Assembly (NCBI RefSeq): GCF_963169125.1
Contig: NC_084802.1
Coordinates: 112,162,903 to 112,226,902 of the forward strand
Length of the DNA: 64,000 bases
Direction: 5' to 3'
Source: Humulus lupulus
Lineage: Eukaryota > Streptophyta > Magnoliopsida > Rosales > Cannabaceae
Positions 37,100-49,346 of this stretch are shown here, piece after piece (the stretch's first letter is position 1; each line of letters opens with the position of its first letter). The notes beneath the pieces were generated by a model. That model was given only the letters and a program-made list of their open reading frames with translations. It did no database searches and was not told the DNA's origin. The translations under genes and the position numbers were made by a program.

Positions 37100-38167
37100 C
37101 CACTACTCCAATGTATGTCAAAACACGAAGCCAAGTTCATCCTTCTAGAAGTGCATGGGGGATTCTGTGGTGACCAGGATAGGAGGGAAAGCCTAGGCAA
37201 GAAAATTCTAAGATAAGGATATTTCTAGCCCACGATGAAAAGAAATTCGATGGATTATGACAAGAAATGCGACAAATAGAAACGGTACGCCAACATCCCC
37301 TGAGGTCCTCTAAATGAGCTCATTCAGATGACTTAATTGGGTGCTTACCCACGGGAAAGGGATGAGTAAAGTATGCGATTGTGGCACTCGACTACTTCAT
37401 GAAGTTGGTTGAGGTCAAATCTCTCACTACGATCACCTCCGAGAAGGCGCTGCACTTTGTCATCAAAAAAATTGTTTGTCGCTACGGGTTAGCGAGGAAG
37501 AAAGTCTCTTATAATCGCCTACAATTCAACAACTAGTTAGTTACTAACTTTTGCAAAAGGCATGGAGTCGTGAAGAGTTTCTCCTCTGTAGCCCATCCTC
37601 AAGCATACAAACAAGTGGAAGTGGTCAACAAGATGCTTAATGCCACTTTCAAGAAAAGGCTAGAACAGGCGAAAGGTTTTTGGCCTAAGGAGCTGCCTAG
37701 AGTATTATGGAGTTATTGCACAACTGCTAGGACTTCCACTAGCCACTTGCCATTCTCCATGGCCTACGGGTATGAATTCATGCTCCTAGTTGAGGCTGCA
37801 ATCTCCACGCACCGACGAGCGACAGATGATCTGTCCAACAATCACACTTTACTTCAAGAGTCATTTGACCTTGTTGAGGAGCTTTGAGAAGCTTCATAGC
37901 TACGTGTAGCATCCTATAAAAAAAAATGTAGCCAAGTACTTCAATTATAAAGATAAGGACAGGAAATTTGAGGTCGGGGATTTGGTTTTGCGAAGAGTTT
38001 TGATAGCAACCTAAGACCCAAGTGCTGGAGTGTTTGGCCCTAAATGGGAAGGTCCATAACATGTTGAGAGCATCGTGTATCATGGAACATACAAGTTGGC
38101 ATAGCTAAATAGGGAGTTGATACCCCATGCCTTGAATGCTGAGTACCTTCGCCGGTATTACCAGTGA
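37100..38167 (+). pseudogene. pol: Tat1 integrase
   Basis: An HGGFCGDQ-type segment and a decayed zinc-binding domain come first (about 37150-37300). The core's C-terminal part is open at 37570-37887: FSSVAHPQAYKQVEVVNK (catalytic Glu retained, but the preceding Asn-Gly changed to Tyr-Lys) and LPRVLWSYCTTARTSTSHLPFSMAYG. The C-terminal domain ends RRYYQ, stop at 38165. This marks the end of gag-pol. Confidence 0.82.
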
Positions 38168-38590
38168 TGCGAGTAGTTTATGTATTTTCTAAATATTATG
38201 AATCATATGTAGCCTACAGGCACATAATAAAAAGCGTGTATACAAGACACGATAGATGAAATTAAGAGAATTTGCTTGTATTTTTAAGTTTAATTTATTT
38301 ACAATTTACTATCCGAGGATGTACACGCTCGCTGGCCTGGACAAGTGAACGAAGACTAGTCTCCAATCACTTGGGGTGCATAAGTGGGATAGTCACCCTA
38401 TGAGATTACTGCTCATAGAGAATGACCTAGGGAACTCAGTTTAAGAAGACTATTATCGGCTATCGAGAGGAAACCTAGTGTCACAGGCCTTGAAGGAAAA
38501 AAGAAACCAAAATCTCCTAAGGGTGGATAAATTAAGTTATTTCTCGAGGACTAAGCCCCCGTTAAGCAAACTGAGTTCCCTAGTTCCAGA
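38168..38590. other. Tat1 spacer after integrase
   Basis: Non-coding; leads into the tandem-repeat block. No motif recognised beyond scattered CTCGAGGAC text that recurs inside the repeat block. Confidence 0.4.
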
Positions 38591-38610
38591 AGGGTAAAGG
38601 GTCTTTAAGA

Positions 38611-39170
38611 CACGAGTCTCCTATACTCGAGCACAAGTCTTAAGTTGCCTAAACTTAAGAAAGAAAGACTCGAGTCGCCTAGACTCGGGCACAAACCATA
38701 AGTTGCCTAAACTTAAGAAAATAAGACGCAGTCCCCTAGACTGAGGAACAAGTCTCAAGCTGCATAAACTTATGCAGAAAAGACCTAAGTCTCCTAGACT
38801 GGGCACAAAAGCTAAATAACTCAAAGTTACTTCTCGAGGACCAAGCGCCCACGAAGAAACACTAAGTTCCGAGAGCCAAAACTCGAGTTTCCTAGACTCG
38901 GGCGCAAATCTTAAGTTACCTAAACTTGAGCATACAAGCCCCGTGTCACCCAGACTTGGGCATAAGTCTCGAGTTACCTCAACTTGAGCATGAAGCCCCA
39001 AGTTGACTAAATTTTGTCACATAGACTCTGAGTCGCCTAGACTCGGACAAGCCCCATGTCTCTTATACTTGGACACAAGCCTCTAGTTATGTAAACTTAG
39101 AGCATATATGGTGTGGGTCACCTAGACTTGGACACTTAAGTCCCGAGTTGCTTAAACTTGGGCCCACACA
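38611..39170. repeat. Tat1 tandem block of small hairpins
   Basis: About 560 bp of degenerate repeats, period roughly 57 bp made of two ~28-bp half-units. Most half-units form a short palindrome around a 5-base loop of consensus GCCTA. For example, CTTAAGTT-GCCTA-AACTTAAG at 38639-38659 and CTCGAGTC-GCCTA-GACTCGGG at 38669-38689. Near 38820-38880 the order is broken by a different segment. The 126-aa minus-strand ORF here only translates the repeat. Tandem repeats in the 3' untranslated region are known from Tat/Ogre-group elements. Confidence 0.8.
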
Positions 39171-39369
39171 TGGATAAAAACAAGCTAAATTAAATTGATT
39201 TTTTTGTGATATCGCATCGTGTGAGGAAATTGACATACCCCGTACTTTCTTAAGTCCAATTTGCATTGCTACTAAATGTTGTATGAAAATATTGTTATAT
39301 AAAAGGAAAGTAAATAGAGCAAAATGGTCATTCATAAAAGGAAATATTTACAGTATTGCTCGGGGGCTC

Positions 39370-42300
39370 AAGCATTAAATTGCTTTTACCCCAACAAGGA
39401 GGGCCCGAAGGCCTATTTACAAAAACAAATAAAACAAGCGAAAAGCCCTATTTTTCTCCTGGAGGAACCTCAATGATAAGGTCAATGATAGGGTCGACCT
39501 CGGGTTCGACCAGCTTCCTTGGCAGTAGCTTTCGTAGCTTCAGTGGCCTGGAGGCACTCCTCAAAGAGAAACAAAGTATTCTCGTCCTTCTTAGTGAAAC
39601 TGGGGTCCTTAGCCAGGCCACTTAGAAGGCATCCTTAGACATGGTATTTGCTCCCATCTCTAGGTTCTCCACCTTCTTTCAAAGGGACTCCACCTCCCAA
39701 GAAGCCTTTAGCTTGGCTTTCTTTTCACGTTCCTCCACCGCTCGACCTTTTTGGCTGGCCAAGTAGCCTTGCTACGGGCCTTAGCTACATCTTCCCTAGC
39801 CTGAGAAGCTTTCCCCATGGCCTTTGCAGTCTCCTGTCGAGCTCGATTATCTTCCTCCTTGGACATAGAGGCCTCCTTTTGGGCCCAGCTAGGCTTTGAA
39901 CACAGTTGCCTTGGCCTCCTCGTGGGCCTTGTCAACAACAATCTTGGTCACCGAGTCCTCTAATGCCTGAGATCGGGCCTTCTTATCCTCTAAAGTCGCC
40001 CATAGGCGAGCAAACTTTTCTGGGGGTGCGCCAACCTTAGTATTCAAGGTGCCACCCTTGCATTGACTCCGCTTAAGCTCATAGGACTTCTACATCATTA
40101 TGTCCCCGATCCGCTAAGCCACCAGAGACGTTTGAAAGAGAGTAAAGAAAAGTTAGTGAATGTAAAAAATCGCAACACAAAAACACTCAAAAAGCTTCAA
40201 GAGCTTGCCTTCACAGAGGCGTATCTGAGAGTAGAGACGAGGGAAGCTTCTTTGTCATCGCCCAATTGGGAAAAGCTCAGAGTAGTCAGCTTGAACATTA
40301 TTGAGCTAACCACCTATAGAAGCTCCGCTGCCAGTGCTCGCCGAGCTTCTTGATGAACAAAGTTTCCAACTCGACCCGACCAATGGGAGGCTCCAAAGGT
40401 CTTGCTCTGGGAGGCTTGAGCTAGAGTAGAGCCTTCACCATCTCAGGGAGGTTATGGTTGCCCTTCTCCATGTGAGCATAAAAATGCTACACCGGGGTCA
40501 AGTACCGGTCAAGGAGCGTCACTCATACTTCTCTAGATACACCAGCATATGAGGGGGGTTCATGGAGACTGGGCTCTCCACCTCGGGAGCTATAGTGTCT
40601 TCGGGGATCTCGATGGCCCCAGAAACTTCTACATCAAGGAGATGGTGAAGAAGGCACTTCATACATGGGTGGGTTCTCCAACCGAGTCACCTCGCCTTGG
40701 ACTGAGGAAGTCCATTGTCATTTCGAGGGTGGAGATGGTTCCACCCCCACGCAAGGCCATTGTGACACTCCTGCCTCTGGCTTGTTGGTTTCCCCAGTGC
40801 TTTCCCTAGCAGCGTGAACATCATCAGCAAGACCCATGTGACCTGCATGGAGAAACAAAAGTGTTAGTACTAAAATAACCAATAGAAAACAATAGTAAAT
40901 ATAAAAATAAACAAAGAAAATGTTGAGATCAAGTCAACTTCTCAGGAAGCCCAATCAACTTCAAAGAAACTGTGAGGCATTGAATGCGCAAACTCCCTTA
41001 TGAGCCTCCCCATCTCCCGAGTTATGTTAGTCTCGTACAGACAAAACCACCACGCATGGGAGGATGTCATGTCATCCAATGGCACAAATCCCCGATGAGG
41101 TAGTCATCTCGTAGGATGGTGGAGATAAGGGTCGATCAAGTCTTGGTAATCTTGGCACTCCTCCTAATTCCAGGGGTGGTCTGAGGTAAGCCTGCACCGG
41201 AGAAGTGATTGAGAAGCCCACACGTGCTCGGGAATTACTCCATCGCCTACATGCTTAGCATTGTAGACTATAATGGGAGATTTACTTTCATTTTGGGAGG
41301 ATGATTTTATTCCCGCCTAGAGCTCCTCGTCAAGTTCTTGATCCAACTGAGCTTCTTGGGTTGTTGGGACAGCCTGAGCGTTCTCAAGCCACTCCTAAAA
41401 TAGGCGCTAATTATATTGGGCACGGTCTAGTCCATCAATATAGTGAATGTGGCGGGATTTGGTGTAATTCCAATACTGAGTTAGATAAATATTGCTTATG
41501 TGTTGTCCCTCCTTGATCAGACCCACACCTACCATGTTCTCTTCCCTCACTAGTTGGCTCAGTTACAAAACCACGTCCAGAAGATCGTTCATAGCATCCT
41601 TGTGATCTTTAAACTCCTAGACGTGCAGGGTACGACGGAGAAGTCTAGGAGAAGGTTCAGGTTGGTCCGTGTTGAGAAGCTATTTGTAAAGAAGTAACGG
41701 TCCTTGTAATCTTGTTCTTGGCTCTCATTGTAATGGGGAGCCTTGTACATCATATTGCCATATTTCATTAGGGTGCAAAACCCATCGAGGTCATCCATCC
41801 TCTTCTTCGGGAACACATGGAAGCTGTAAAGATATATAATCTCAGCCAGAGAAGGCTCATGCCATTCTCTCCTCTGGTAAAGGATGTTTAGGCCTGTGAG
41901 GACCCTGTAGCCATTTGGCAAAGCTAGAACGAAGCAAATCCCACGTACTACAAGAAGTTCATGAAGTATTGGTGAAGTGGTAGAGCTATTCTTGCCTAAA
42001 GATGCGACTGAATCTAGGCCCTAAGACCATGCACACTAAAATGTGACCTCTCTGTGTCCCGACAAAGGAAGATGAGGCACTCCTCCCCAATCATGTAGTG
42101 CCTTATGATGTGCTCCTTGGCCCAAGATGTTTCAACTTGCTTTGGAACTACTCCGCTTCAAATCCTGAGGGCTCATACTTTTGTGTAGGATAGGGAGTCG
42201 GAGCTATGTTCGCCTCCTCTTCGCTCAGGAAGTTATCACCGCGTGCTGGCCTCTCCGCTACTAGTACAACTTCCCCTCACCATCAAGGCTTGCGCTTCTG

Positions 42301-42470
42301 CCTAGGCCAGTGTACATCTCTCCTCCGATTGTCTACCTCTTTGTTGAGCCATCTCAAGTAACTCTCCATCGAATGCATAGAAACCTTGCTAATGTACTTT
42401 GTGGAGCTCATTGGACATCTGAAACAAAAACCAAGAAGGTAGCGCTTTGACCTAAGGAAAATGGCCAAAA
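39370..42470 (-). pseudogene. Tat1 antisense gene ('Transposase_28'-type gypsy ORF), decayed
   Basis: Lies opposite to gag-pol. Reading downward: an N-terminal piece (SSTKYISKVSMHSMESYLRW, from about 42420); the conserved domain at 41921-41589 (PNGYRVLTGLNILYQRREW, SLAEIIYLYSFHV, QDYKDRYFF), which matches the pattern of the 'putative gypsy type transposon' family; an intron-like stretch with a CTCCATGCAG acceptor near 40840; and a C-terminal Ala/Lys/Glu-rich coiled-coil piece (39941-39708). Its leader and a GTAAGT donor (51783-51778) are now 9 kb away across E2. Function in the Tat life cycle is unknown. Stops and frameshifts throughout. Confidence 0.7.
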
Positions 42471-42637
42471 CATGAGAATACCCTAAGACAACTACTCGAG
42501 GACTAAGAAAGGTAGATTTTTCTTATTGAAGAGTGTCCCCGGAGACCCACAAATTGTCGCAGGAGACACCACCAGAATTTTAGTAACATCACTGAAATCT
42601 GGGAATTCCCATAAACTAGTGGGATGTAAAAAGACGC

Positions 42638-44905
42638 TGTAACGACCCAAATTAGCTATTAAGGCTTAAGGGCCTTGATTAGTGTGCCAGGAGGGCAGGT
42701 TGGGATTTATGTGTGATTTTATGAGTTAAATGCCTGGTTATGATTTAAATCATGTTATTTGGCTATTTGTTTAACTGAGATGCATGACTATGTTTACTAG
42801 TATGCATGTAGGCCCGGATCGTGTTAGAAGGGCGTAATTGTAATTTTGGTCATGTTGGGCATAACTGTGTTGATATGTGATAATTGTATTCTGTGAATTG
42901 TACCACGTGGGTGTGGTTTTATTATTGTGATGCACGTGCCGAGACGGTCCTAGAGAGCTAGTTAACTTAAGAGTCACAACGGGATTTCTATACCCGGCTT
43001 AGGAGGAGCCTAGGGGTACCTCGGGAATTTTATGGTTAAGTTGAGATTTAGCGGGTAATGGTTATTGGAGATTTAGTAACCTGGGTAACCATTAGTTACT
43101 GCTGAGAGTAACAAGTTTTAGAAAGAAAATGGTAGAAATGAAATAGAAATGAAAGGACTTAAGTGCCCTTGAGGTTTAGGTAGGAAAAGATAGGCAAGGA
43201 GGGGCAAAATGGTCATTTGGTTGGGAATTAGATAAATGGCAGCTGGGTTATATGGGGTACACGGTTTGGGGCTTAGTTATTTTGGTCATTGATTGGTTTT
43301 GTTAAAAATAAAGAGAAGAAAAGTTAGGGCAATGAGAAGAAGAAGAAGAGAAGAAGGAGCTGAAATTTGGAGACTTAGGAGATGAATCAAGGGAGCTTAG
43401 GATGGGATTCTCTACTTAAGGTAAGGATTTATGCATATTTAAGTTTGATTATGTTTAGATTTGTGAAACTTAAAGCTTGAGTTAAGTTTTTTAAAGTTTG
43501 AGTTTGAAGTTGCTGATTTTTGCAATCTAAGGGTGGATTGTTGGATATGTTTGTGTTTTGAGCTTGAATCTAGTGTTTATGGGTTGTTAGATGGTCCATT
43601 TGAAGTCTTAAATTGATTTTGGGGTTTGGGTATTGGTTTGGTATGATTTGGGAAGGTTTTAGCTCGGAGAAAACGCAAGAGAAAACCCAGAAATCTGGGT
43701 TCGCGTATGAGCGCCGCGGCCCTGTTCTTGGGCGCCGCGGCGCGAGGTTGCATCAGGAGGAGGCCAAGTCGCTGGGCGCCGCGGCCCTTGAAGGGAGTGC
43801 CGCGGCCCTAGGCCAATTTTGACACCCAAAATTCTGGTTTTTAGGGCTTTTGCCCGGGGACTCGGGGGTTGGTTATGATGTATCCTTTTAGGGAAATAGA
43901 GGTTCCGAGAGTGCGAGATTGGTCTCGGGAAGTGGTTTTGGGTTGGTTAGTATTAAAAGTGTTGTATGTGTGTTGTGACTAGGATTTCGAGGAGGCTCGT
44001 GCTAGAGGACCGTGCTTGTGGCCTTGGTGCATCGGAAAGCTCGGGAAGCAGGTAAGAAAACTATATCACTCGTAGGATGGGGCGTGGGCCCATAGTGTGA
44101 TTGCGGGGCACGGCCCTATATTGCATGATGAGATGATTGCCGGGCATGGCCCTATATTGCATTACATGTTAGGGTGTAGACTTAATGAATTAATATTTAG
44201 TGGAATGTTGTTGTGTTATGCTATATGTGTGATTATAGTAAATTGAACGGCAAGGGCCGAGAACGGCATAGGCCGGGTACGGCAGCGGGGCCGAAAGTAA
44301 CACCTAGCACATGGGATGCTATAGTCAGGGTGGGACCCAAGGGATACATGAGTTATCCTCGCGGTGAGAACCGATACCCCAGGGCTTTGGTAAGGTTTCT
44401 GGGGCGGCATGGCCGTGTTTGCTTAGTCTAATGATTTACTTGTTTATTTGTGGATTATCTGTTATGATAAACTGTATACATTGCATATGTTATGTTCTGC
44501 ATGAGTTTTCTTGCTGGGCTTCGGCTCACGGGTGCTCTGTGTTGCAGGTAAGGGCAATGACTGAGTCAACCAACCATGAGTACGGAGAGCGTGAAGCGAC
44601 GTGTACATATTTGGCCTGCCCGACTGCTTTGGTTGGGGGTTTATTTGAAAATGGCTGTAATAATCTATGATTTTGTAACTGATCAACTGCAAACTTATTT
44701 CAAGATGTAAATAGTTTTCAAACCTTATTTTGGGATCCCAATTGTCTAATACTAGAAGTTTTTATTGAGTCAACGCATTTTCAAAGATTACAGCCTTAAC
44801 TTTTATTAGTCACACTTTTGCTTCAAAACCTCGGTTAGCGAGTTCATTGCACTGTTTTGTCTTAAAACTCACTTAGTAACGGCTCTAAGGAAGTAGGGCG
44901 TTACA
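42638..44905 (+). repeat. E2 5' LTR
   Basis: 2268 bp. Contains a TTAAGGTAAGG splice-donor-like site (about 43417), a GC-rich patch of GCGCCGCGG repeats (43710-43810), GGTAAGAAAAC at 44050, the shared block at 44510-44556 and GGGATCCC near 44732. Near 43725 it has five bases more than the 3' LTR, a CGCGG-length change within the GC patch. Confidence 0.95.
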
Positions 44906-44908
44906 ACT

Positions 44909-44920
44909 TGGTATCAGAGC
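44909..44920 (+). promoter_or_regulatory. E2 primer binding site (tRNA-iMet)
   Basis: TGGTATCAGAGC, an exact complement of the 3' end of plant initiator tRNA-Met, starting three bases after the 5' LTR. Confidence 0.93.
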
Positions 44921-47900
44921 GAGCCAAGGTTTATTGGTTCTGGAGATCGACCGAACATGTACGCTCGCTGTCAGTGACATGCTCGACTCAGGGTTGGTTG
45001 GTATGATTGATTGACATGTCTAAATATATGTTTGAATGCCCTGTTTGCCTGCTTATTTTTATGGAGCATGAGGAATGAAATGACATATGCATGAGATACT
45101 GATAGGGCCTGGCCCTTGACTATTGCATGTTGAGATTGATGCATGTTGAATAATACTATTATGCATATGGATGAATATTGGCATAATGGTTCGCATATTG
45201 AGTGTATGTGGTTAATTTTCTGAATTAATTCATTAGTTATATCTGTTTATTTGCTTGTGTGAAGCATGTTGAGATCTGGGTATACTTGGTGATGATAAAT
45301 CTGGTAGCTAAATGTATATCATTGTGGATTTGGCCTATATATGCTTGTGTGTGCATTATACCTGTGGATATTTGGATCTAGTTGTGGTTTGGTTCAGGGT
45401 ATGAACCACAGAGTTCAGGAGTTTGGTCAGTTTTGACAAATGAACTCGAGTTGTTGGTTCCTAGAAGGGTTTGGGGACCTGATATTGTGTTGGAAAGGGG
45501 ATTCTAGATATAAGTTGGAGTTGAGATCTCCAGTTATCCCTGAAAGCAGCAGCAGTGAGTCACTAGTGTGTGAGTAGGCTGTGGAGTTTGTTAGTTGAGA
45601 TGGGATAGAAGAACAGCGGATTTCTCTGGGGGAAATAGCTGATTTGGATGTTCTAACAGTAAGGTTACCGGTGTGGGTTTACTGTGAGGTATGGACAGAT
45701 AAGGGTATTAATGAGAGGCTTAAAGGGTGTTATCCTCGGGTTTTGAGGAGAGTTCGGATTGACAAGGAATTTATCAATAGACGGGCAGAGTTAATTCCAC
45801 CCTTAGTTAAGAGGATGAGAGATCCTGTTAGAGGGTTGCGTTAAATGTTGAGGCAGAGAGATGCCTGGAATTGGTACTCGGGATGAGGTACGGGCCCGAT
45901 GGGTTGGAAAGAACCTAGATGATGATTGTTAGAAGGGATTATTAAGACATGATTTGAACTATGGAGACTGGTGGACTTACAAGTTTGGTTTGGACTGTTA
46001 GGGTAACAACAGTGTAAATCAATGGTTTTGGTGAATTGGGTAATTCATTTCGGAAAGTTATACTGGCGGATGTATCCGGAATTGATGGCGACCCATTTAA
46101 GGATTTGAGATCGGGAATAGTCTAAGGTATTTGGGCTGCTCTGAGGTATGAGTTTATCGTCTGCATGTGGGTGGCAGAGAGGGCCATGTTGTTCGAGGAA
46201 CTGATGGTCGATGTTTAGAGCATGAGTGCTAGAGCCGCAAGGGGCGGTGCTCCCTTTGATGGAGTTAGTAAAGGTAGATTCGTGATAATCAAGTTGATAG
46301 AACCCCGGATAGTTCTGTGGCTTCTGGTTTTTCCAGAAAGGGGGAAAGGCCTGATTGATGAGATGGTACTTTTGTTGATAGGACGCAGCGAGGTCGAATT
46401 CTCGATTTTTGAGGTAAAAGGACCCCAGACAGTGCTTGGGCACCTAGATTGAGATTGGAAAGAAGCCTGATCGAATAGGCAGTTATCGAGATGGCGACAG
46501 GAACCAGGAGGTTAATTGGTATGCGTGAGGGAGAGGATGCCACCTGAGAGGAGGTCAGGTGAGGGCATGACGTCTACATGGAATGACTTGGTATGATAGA
46601 ATGGAATTCCCGTGGTGAGGGAACAGAGAACTTGAATGCCTCGCTACATTCGTAGTTCGAGGCCGATTCCTCGAGGGTGAGTATTTAACAGAATGGTTTA
46701 TGCTTTGGACATGTAGCGAACTGGAAGGACTCGGTGTTGTGAATGCCCTGAGAGGGTGATGGACATAGAGAGGTTGCCTCAATGGTGCCATTTGAGAGGC
46801 TGAGGACAATAATACTTATTGAGAAGAAATAAGAAACTCTGGCAGATGGATTGTAGAGGATATCATCTGAGGTATGTAAAGGAGACTGAGTGGGAACTGA
46901 GATGACCAGTGGAAAACTATGTGGGTATAAAAGGAAGACTCGGGAGTGTTTCAAGGTTATACTACAGATAGGGTTGGTATAAAGAATGTAGTAAAAGATG
47001 GTTTTGGCTGACAGAAAGTCTGTTGAAGCAATTGAAGGAATTTGACCCTGGAGTAGCCAGAGTGTGATACTGCGGGGATTGTTAGCATCGTGGAGTTAGA
47101 ACGAAAAGTACAATGTTGGATATAAGAAAGGACGACGTCTCCAAGAGTTGATCTATGACCTGGTTATTACCGGTTGGAAACCAAGGACAGAGACATTTCG
47201 TGAATTGTCTAGTCTACACCAGGTTGGGTGTGAGGAGTTGGTAACAAAGATTCTAGAATGGTTCAAGCTACAGCAGCACAGGTAAGTTCTTTAAGCTGAG
47301 AATGCGGGAGCGGTATGGACAAGTCCCCTTCAAGCTCACGAGCAGTGCATGTGGATTAATCCCAGACGGAAATGGTAAGTAACTGATTATTATGCTGAAG
47401 ACGTTGTACCCAGAAGGCGAAGTCACAGGTAAGGTTCTACGGAGTGTTAGTTTGGATGTCGTCAGGAGTACTCAGACTAGAGCTACAAGGAGAAAGGACA
47501 GGTAAGAGAAGAATTGATCTGAAGCCGCAAAGAAGCTAATGAGTATCTGAAGAATTGAAGGCATAACAAGACTGGTAGCGCGTCATCTATTGCACAAGCA
47601 TCTCCGGGAGACAACTACATCAGAGACAAGGAGAACAGTAAAACTCGAAGTTAGACGGACTGAGTGGTGTCAAATCAGGAAGAAATTCAGAAGACAAGGT
47701 AAGATTGTTTAGTATCTGGAATTTGTGTATGTTTTGGTTAAGTAAAGAGTGATTGCATAAAGGACCTGATCTATGGTAAGGACATGGAAGTGGGGGGAGT
47801 GTACCACGATTTGGGCACGCCCAGGCATAAATTGACGCGAGGATGGATCGAACCTTGCGGGAGGTGAAAGAATGAGCGTGGTTGATACACTTAGAACGTT

Positions 47901-49332
47901 AAGTCGACTGTTGTGCAGGGCATAAGGTACTTAAGTATTGGGTATTAGTAAGAAAGATAGCGTTGAGACACAGAGGTGGTGAAAAGTAGCAGACAAATGA
48001 TCAGTGCTCGAAATCCTCGATTGAGCGAGGGAAATTTATTGGGAGGCGTGTATCAGTCAAGGAATAACGCTATAGGCTGTAATGGAGGACAAGGCAACGA
48101 CTGAGATCGGCATGATGTTAGTAGGTAATGGTTAGCTGGTGGGTGTCACTGAGCTATGGAATTCAAAGTGTTGGTTTGAGTTGAAACAGGGAAGGACCCT
48201 GTCACGATGGTACAAATAGGATACCAGGATCGAGTGAGGGATCCAGTTAGAATTTCGTTTTGAATGAGGGTTCTGAATGGACATCATTCCACCTCCTAGG
48301 GTACGCGGTACCGGGAGGGTTGAGCGGGTGTCAGGATCTAGTGTTTTCCTTTGGACCCTGAGGGGTTAAGTGATGTGGTGGTGTATCGTGGAGATGGACC
48401 ACAATAGACCTTAAGAAAGGTATCCAGACATGAAAAGTTTTAACTCGGTTGTTTGAGTTAACGTGTTGGATCAAGTGAACTGGTTTTAGGGTAAAACGTC
48501 GATGATACGGAATTGAGACCCTATAGTATTTTAAATTGTTGGAATGGATTTGGAGGACAAAAAGAACAGAGTGGGAACCTGGAATTATCAGTTGATTGCA
48601 AGTGGAATGGCAGTCTGAAAGTTTATCAAGGATCTTAAAGAATTAAGCGCTGAATAGGCGAATACTTGAGGTATTAAGGGAAGTGTAGTCCCTGGTAAGT
48701 TAGTCGTGGTGGCGGTTGCTGGTGTCTTGCTAATGTAACACGACATAGGGCTTGGTAAGAGGTGAAAGATAATGAATACTACAGTTTGGCTTTAGTTCAG
48801 AGAGAAAGCCAAGAAGGTCGTTGAAACTTCTTAAGGCAGGAGTGTTTGCCTATTTGAAAGAATAAAGAGCTGGTAAATTGCTAAGTTATGAGAAAATAAA
48901 GTTTCGGGAAGAAAGAGTTGCATCTCTGCGTGATAACAGACGAGGATCTGTAAGGTGTTCAGAGAAAGAAGGGAGAGTTCGGACTCTTGATTCAACATAA
49001 AATTTCGAGGTTGTACTAAGTGTTAGGCCAGCGGGGCCTACAAACTGATCCCACCTAGTAGAGGTGATGACGTTTGAGTATCTATGGAATCAGGAATAAG
49101 ACAATGAATTGGTCATTGTAATCTAGGCAGACCCTGGGCTTCGGCAGGGTTGCGGTGTTAAAGAGGGGCTATCGAGAGTATGGCTATCAGACGAGATCTT
49201 GCGAGCCAAGATTGTTACTCCTGAAAGAGCGTTGAGGGGAACTAAAGTAAGGCGATGGACCTTGGATATTTTGGTCAGATTGCGGGTTGCTGACTGATGT
49301 GTTTGGGTAAATTTTGAGGACGAAATTTTTAT
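44921..49332 (+). pseudogene. E2 interior with relics of gag-pol
   Basis: About 4.4 kb with no ORF above about 130 codons on either strand, and those on the minus strand show no similarity I recognise. A gag-like fragment may remain near 46130-46235 (AALRYEFIV, VAERAMLFEEL). A 66-codon plus-strand ORF at 45644-45844 is unrecognised. The last codons read VNFEDEIF into the polypurine tract, as in E1, so the interior derives from a Tekay-like gag-pol. RT and integrase could not be identified. The decay is far deeper than the LTR divergence. Confidence 0.6.
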
Positions 49333-49345
49333 GAGGAGGGGATAG
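49333..49345 (+). promoter_or_regulatory. E2 polypurine tract
   Basis: GAGGAGGGGATAG directly before the 3' LTR, the same tract as in E1. Confidence 0.88.
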
Positions 49346-49346
49346 T

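Noticed and set aside
38621..39001. 126-codon minus-strand ORF as a gene
   Set aside because: It is a translation of the tandem hairpin array, with a repetitive sequence and no domain.
38611..39170. CRISPR-like array
   Set aside because: Units are degenerate, adjacent and palindromic with no unique spacers, and sit inside a plant retrotransposon.
44909..44920. tRNA gene fragment
   Set aside because: The 12-bp match to initiator tRNA-Met is the primer binding site after the LTR; no cloverleaf surrounds it.
46045..46954. Minus-strand ORFs in the E2 interior
   Set aside because: No similarity to any domain I know, opposite to the decayed gag relic, and overlapping each other in three frames.
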